Assembly: GCA_012799265.1 (NCBI GenBank)
Contig: JAAZLP010000429.1
Coordinates: forward strand, 1 to 8,065
Source of the DNA: Phyllobacteriaceae bacterium
GTDB lineage: Bacteria; Pseudomonadota; Alphaproteobacteria; Rhizobiales; Devosiaceae
Length of the DNA: 8,065 bases
Reading direction: 5' to 3'
The position numbers and the translations under genes were made by a program. Below the pieces are notes generated by a model, which worked only from the letters and a program-made list of their open reading frames with translations, searched no databases and was not told the origin of the DNA. How positions within the stretch are numbered: the first letter of the stretch is position 1; every line of letters begins with the position of its first letter. This document shows, piece after piece, positions 6,321-8,065 of this stretch.

Positions 6321-6494
6321 TCAACCGCGCTTGCGCTTGCGTCTCTTGGTATCGACTTGAGTGTCATTCGGCGGTGGCGACCAGCGTTCATAGCGTATCC
6401 CGGTAAACATCAGAACCCGGGCCCCACCGGGCGGAATTTCACCCGTGGCATCGGCGGCTCGTTTTCGTCCAGCAAGTGTTAGCAGCTTTCCCAA
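6321..6494 (-). CDS. Small conserved-looking protein, 57 residues
   Basis: Short gene read from TTG 6494 to TGA 6323-6321. AGGAGG (6505 to 6500) lies 5 bases before the TTG, the strongest ribosome site in the window. The protein has a basic start (GRKRAAD, 9-15), a central motif with FTGIRYERW (30-38), a Pro-rich turn, and a very basic tail KRRKRKRG (50-57). From memory, small Hyphomicrobiales proteins with an FTG-x-RYER motif and a Lys/Arg tail exist, with no known function; I cannot confirm that here. The tail could bind nucleic acid or acidic lipid, which is inference. The stop and the lipoprotein start are one base apart (TGA-C-ATG), so this is probably the first gene of the lipoprotein-chrA operon. 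Confidence 0.72.
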   Translation of the reverse strand: MGKLLTLAGRKRAADATGEIPPGGARVLMFTGIRYERWSPPPNDTQVDTKRRKRKRG

Positions 6495-6499
6495 CCTGG

Positions 6500-6505
6500 C
6501 CTCCT
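6500..6505 (-). promoter_or_regulatory. Strong ribosome binding site deciding the small gene's TTG start
   Basis: AGGAGG on the minus strand, five bases before TTG 6494. It is a full match to the anti-Shine-Dalgarno core and the main reason to accept a TTG-started gene of only 57 codons. Confidence 0.7.
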
Positions 6506-6513
6506 ACAACTCG

Positions 6514-6534
6514 ACCTCCGTTCCCAGCGGAGGT
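6514..6534 (-). promoter_or_regulatory. Leader hairpin upstream of the small gene
   Basis: ACCTCCG (6514-6520) and CGGAGGT (6528-6534) form a perfect 7-bp stem with a 7-base loop, symmetrical on both strands. In the minus-strand leader the 5' arm carries ACCTCC, which can pair either with its own GGAGGT arm or, through CCTCC, with the AGGAGG ribosome site less than 30 bases downstream. That would allow a simple on/off fold for translation. There is no U-run, so it is not an intrinsic terminator. The stem is seen; the switching is inferred. Confidence 0.4.
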
Positions 6535-6604
6535 GGTCTCCTGCATTCCAAATCAATCACGACGCGACGCCCCTCGCGGTTTCGCCATTAAGAGATCGTC
6601 AAGG

Positions 6605-6620
6605 TTAACAGTCTGCTAAC
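6605..6620 (+). promoter_or_regulatory. Near-consensus CtrA-type site upstream of the DUF2336 gene
   Basis: TTAA (6605-6608), seven bases, CTAAC (6616-6620): one mismatch from the alphaproteobacterial CtrA box TTAA-N7-TTAAC. Another TTAA lies at 6588-6591, and a GANTC methylation site (GAGTC, 6666-6670) sits 16 bases before the DUF2336 ATG. Together they suggest cell-cycle control, but short AT motifs can arise by chance. Confidence 0.35.
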
Positions 6621-6686
6621 GAATTGGCGGCAAGAGTGCGGGGGCATCGATTTTGATGTCAGATTGAGTCGACGGTTCCGCCAGAA

Positions 6687-7838
6687 ATGCTTGGATTTCA
6701 GCCCTACGAAACCTTTCAGCTGCTGATCGAAACCGGTGGGGTCGACAGGACGAACACTCTGCTGATCGCTGCCTGCGACGCCTATACGCGGCGCGGCAAG
6801 CCAACGCTTCCCGAAATGGAACAGTTCGAAACCCTGGCCTCGCGCCTGTTCCCGACCGCGTCGCCCCAGGCCCGCACCAAGGGCGCTGCCATTCTCGGCC
6901 GCGCCGAAGAATTGTCCCCGACGCTGGAAAAGCTGGTGGTCGACAATATCGGCGAGGACCTCATCTCCTTCCTCGAGACGGCGACGTCGCTGTCTGCCCA
7001 GACGATGCTCGACATTATCGCGCGCTATGACGTGCTCGCCTGCGCCACGCTCGCCACCCGCGCCGACCTGTCCAATGTCGTCCTGGCGAAGCTCTTCCAG
7101 ATGAATTCGCGCAAGGTCTATCGCGCCCTTGCCGCCAATCTCCACATCGTGCCGCGCGGTGCCTATCTCAGCGCACTCGCCCGTTCCGCGCAGATGGATC
7201 ACCTCGTCGCCGAAAGCCTTGGCCGTCGCGACGACTTCGACGCGGCCCTCCTGGCCCCGGCCTTCTTCGATCTTTCCGACGATCACCGGATCAAGGTCAT
7301 CCAGGCCTTTGCCGATCGCGCCACGCCGACCGCGCCGATCACCCGCACCATCGAGCAGCTCTCCGTCGCCACGGCCGAGCTGACCCGCGCGCTGATGAAG
7401 CTGTTTTCGGAAAATCGTCGTCCGGAAGTCACCAAGCTTCTCGCCCAGATCACCGGCCTCGACGAGGTTCGCTGCGGCCAGATCGCCCATGACGTCACCG
7501 GCGCATCGCTCTTCGTCATCCTGCGCGCTTTCGGCGCCACAGCCTATGACGGTTTGAAAGTTCTCATCCACGCCACCAGCCACGATGCCGAGCGGTCCAA
7601 GGCCCTGGCCGATTTCGCCACCCTCTTCGGTGCGGTCTCCCAGGAGTCCATGGCCTATCTGATGAGCGCCTGGCGTGGCGAGGTGAACCTGCTTGAATTG
7701 AGCAAGCCGCAGTACCAGCCCTTCACCCAGCGCTCCCGGCGCACGTCCGCTGCAGAAAATGCGCGTCCGAGCAGCAATCCGGTGGTCGATCAGGCTATCG
7801 AGGCTCTCGCCCGCATCGGCATTCGTCGCGCCGGCTAA
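6687..7838 (+). CDS. DUF2336 family protein
   Basis: Soluble protein of 383 residues, almost wholly predicted helical, with no signal peptide. The opening MLGFQPYETFQLLIE, repeated short helices such as LARSAQMDHLVAESL, and a closing DQAIEALARIGIR match the alphaproteobacterial DUF2336 family, whose members look like helical-repeat scaffolds and have no settled function. ATG 6687 is the first usable start: an in-frame TGA lies 11 codons earlier. It has only a weak ribosome site. The upstream CtrA-like box and GANTC site suggest cell-cycle timing. Its TAA overlaps the TAG of the convergent DUF1491 gene. Confidence 0.85.
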   Translation: MLGFQPYETFQLLIETGGVDRTNTLLIAACDAYTRRGKPTLPEMEQFETLASRLFPTASPQARTKGAAILGRAEELSPTLEKLVVDNIGEDLISFLETATSLSAQTMLDIIARYDVLACATLATRADLSNVVLAKLFQMNSRKVYRALAANLHIVPRGAYLSALARSAQMDHLVAESLGRRDDFDAALLAPAFFDLSDDHRIKVIQAFADRATPTAPITRTIEQLSVATAELTRALMKLFSENRRPEVTKLLAQITGLDEVRCGQIAHDVTGASLFVILRAFGATAYDGLKVLIHATSHDAERSKALADFATLFGAVSQESMAYLMSAWRGEVNLLELSKPQYQPFTQRSRRTSAAENARPSSNPVVDQAIEALARIGIRRAG

Positions 7839-7850
7839 ACGCCGGGGCGC
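7828..7850. terminator. Possible two-way hairpin at the convergent gene ends
   Basis: GCG-CCGGC (7828-7835) can pair with GCCGG (7841-7845) and CGC (7848-7850) around a TAAAC loop, with a two-base bulge, giving an 8-bp GC-rich stem. It covers both stop codons and would fold in either transcript. There is no T-run on either side, so it is a weak terminator candidate; it may only protect 3' ends. Confidence 0.3.
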
Positions 7851-8065
7851 ACGAGCTCAATTCCGAGGTCATCGCCGCGCATATCAAGGCTCAGAACCCA
7901 GAGGTCGGGGTCGAAGTCGACCTCCTGGGCAATGCGCTCGCGCACCTTCTCGGCCTCAACGCGCAGAAAGCGCGCCTGAAACACCTGCCCTGCCCCATCC
8001 TCTTCGCGCCGACTGACACTTGGGGCGGGCGTATAGAGCGAGCGCGTCCCATCGAGGTGATCCAC
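7835..8065 (-). CDS. DUF1491 family protein, C-terminal part
   Basis: The C-terminal 76 codons of a gene that enters from the right edge. The segments VDHLDGTRSLYTPAP and FDPDLWVLSLD near the end fit the DUF1491 family, small proteins of roughly 110 residues found in Alphaproteobacteria and without a known function. The GTG at the very edge codes for an internal valine in this motif and is probably not the start; some 30 to 40 residues should lie outside the window. The stop TAG overlaps the TAA of the convergent DUF2336 gene by the shared bases 7835-7838. Confidence 0.8.
   Translation of the reverse strand: MDHLDGTRSLYTPAPSVSRREEDGAGQVFQARFLRVEAEKVRERIAQEVDFDPDLWVLSLDMRGDDLGIELVRPGV

Noticed and set aside
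5672..6406. A 244-codon plus-strand frame opposite the lipoprotein gene
   Set aside because: It covers the lipoprotein and small gene in antisense; the minus strand has ribosome sites, a lipobox and coupled starts, while this frame has none.
6588..7583. A 331-codon open frame on the minus strand opposite the DUF2336 gene
   Set aside because: It is antisense to a recognisable family protein, full of Gly/Arg/Glu runs, and has no family motif.

Overview
The window is a GC-rich, tightly packed stretch of chromosome from an alphaproteobacterium, most likely of the order Hyphomicrobiales. The pointers are the paired small DUF1214/DUF1254 membrane proteins, a DUF2336 protein, a DUF1491 protein, frequent TTG starts and many ATGA start/stop overlaps. 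A Devosia-like genus is a guess only. No tRNA, rRNA, CRISPR array, transposase or integrase was seen.

Left part (1-3084). The first bases hold the likely start of a divergent gene. A two-gene operon for membrane-anchored DUF1214 and DUF1254 proteins follows. After it, an 80-base gap carries two 29-bp palindromes built from four copies of one 12-base half-site, and the second palindrome touches the start codon of a Fic-domain AMP-transferase gene. The Fic protein has a DUF4172 N-terminus, an intact catalytic motif, an inhibitory helix motif and a C-terminal winged helix, so autoregulation is a natural reading. The fic gene is visibly less GC-rich than its surroundings and overlaps a Nudix hydrolase gene by ATGA.

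Middle part (3085-5489). A 158-base gap dotted with CCGCAA/TTGCGG hexamers precedes an Lrp/AsnC regulator gene coupled by ATGA to a LysE-family exporter gene, a common regulator-plus-exporter layout for amino-acid efflux. The exporter gene runs into the end of a convergent gene for a two-domain ChrA-type transporter, overlapping it by 29 bases.

Right part (5490-8065). The ChrA gene is the last of an apparent three-gene minus-strand operon: a 57-residue protein with a strong ribosome site and TTG start, then a predicted lipoprotein whose ATG lies one base after the small gene's stop, then chrA 14 bases further on. The small gene has a leader hairpin next to its ribosome site. Divergent from this operon is a DUF2336 gene whose upstream region has a near-consensus CtrA-type site and a GANTC site. 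It ends by overlapping, stop on stop, the C-terminal part of a DUF1491 gene that leaves the window on the right.

The points most worth following are the Fic double operator, the small gene with its leader and lipoprotein/ChrA partners, and the fic-Nudix coupling.
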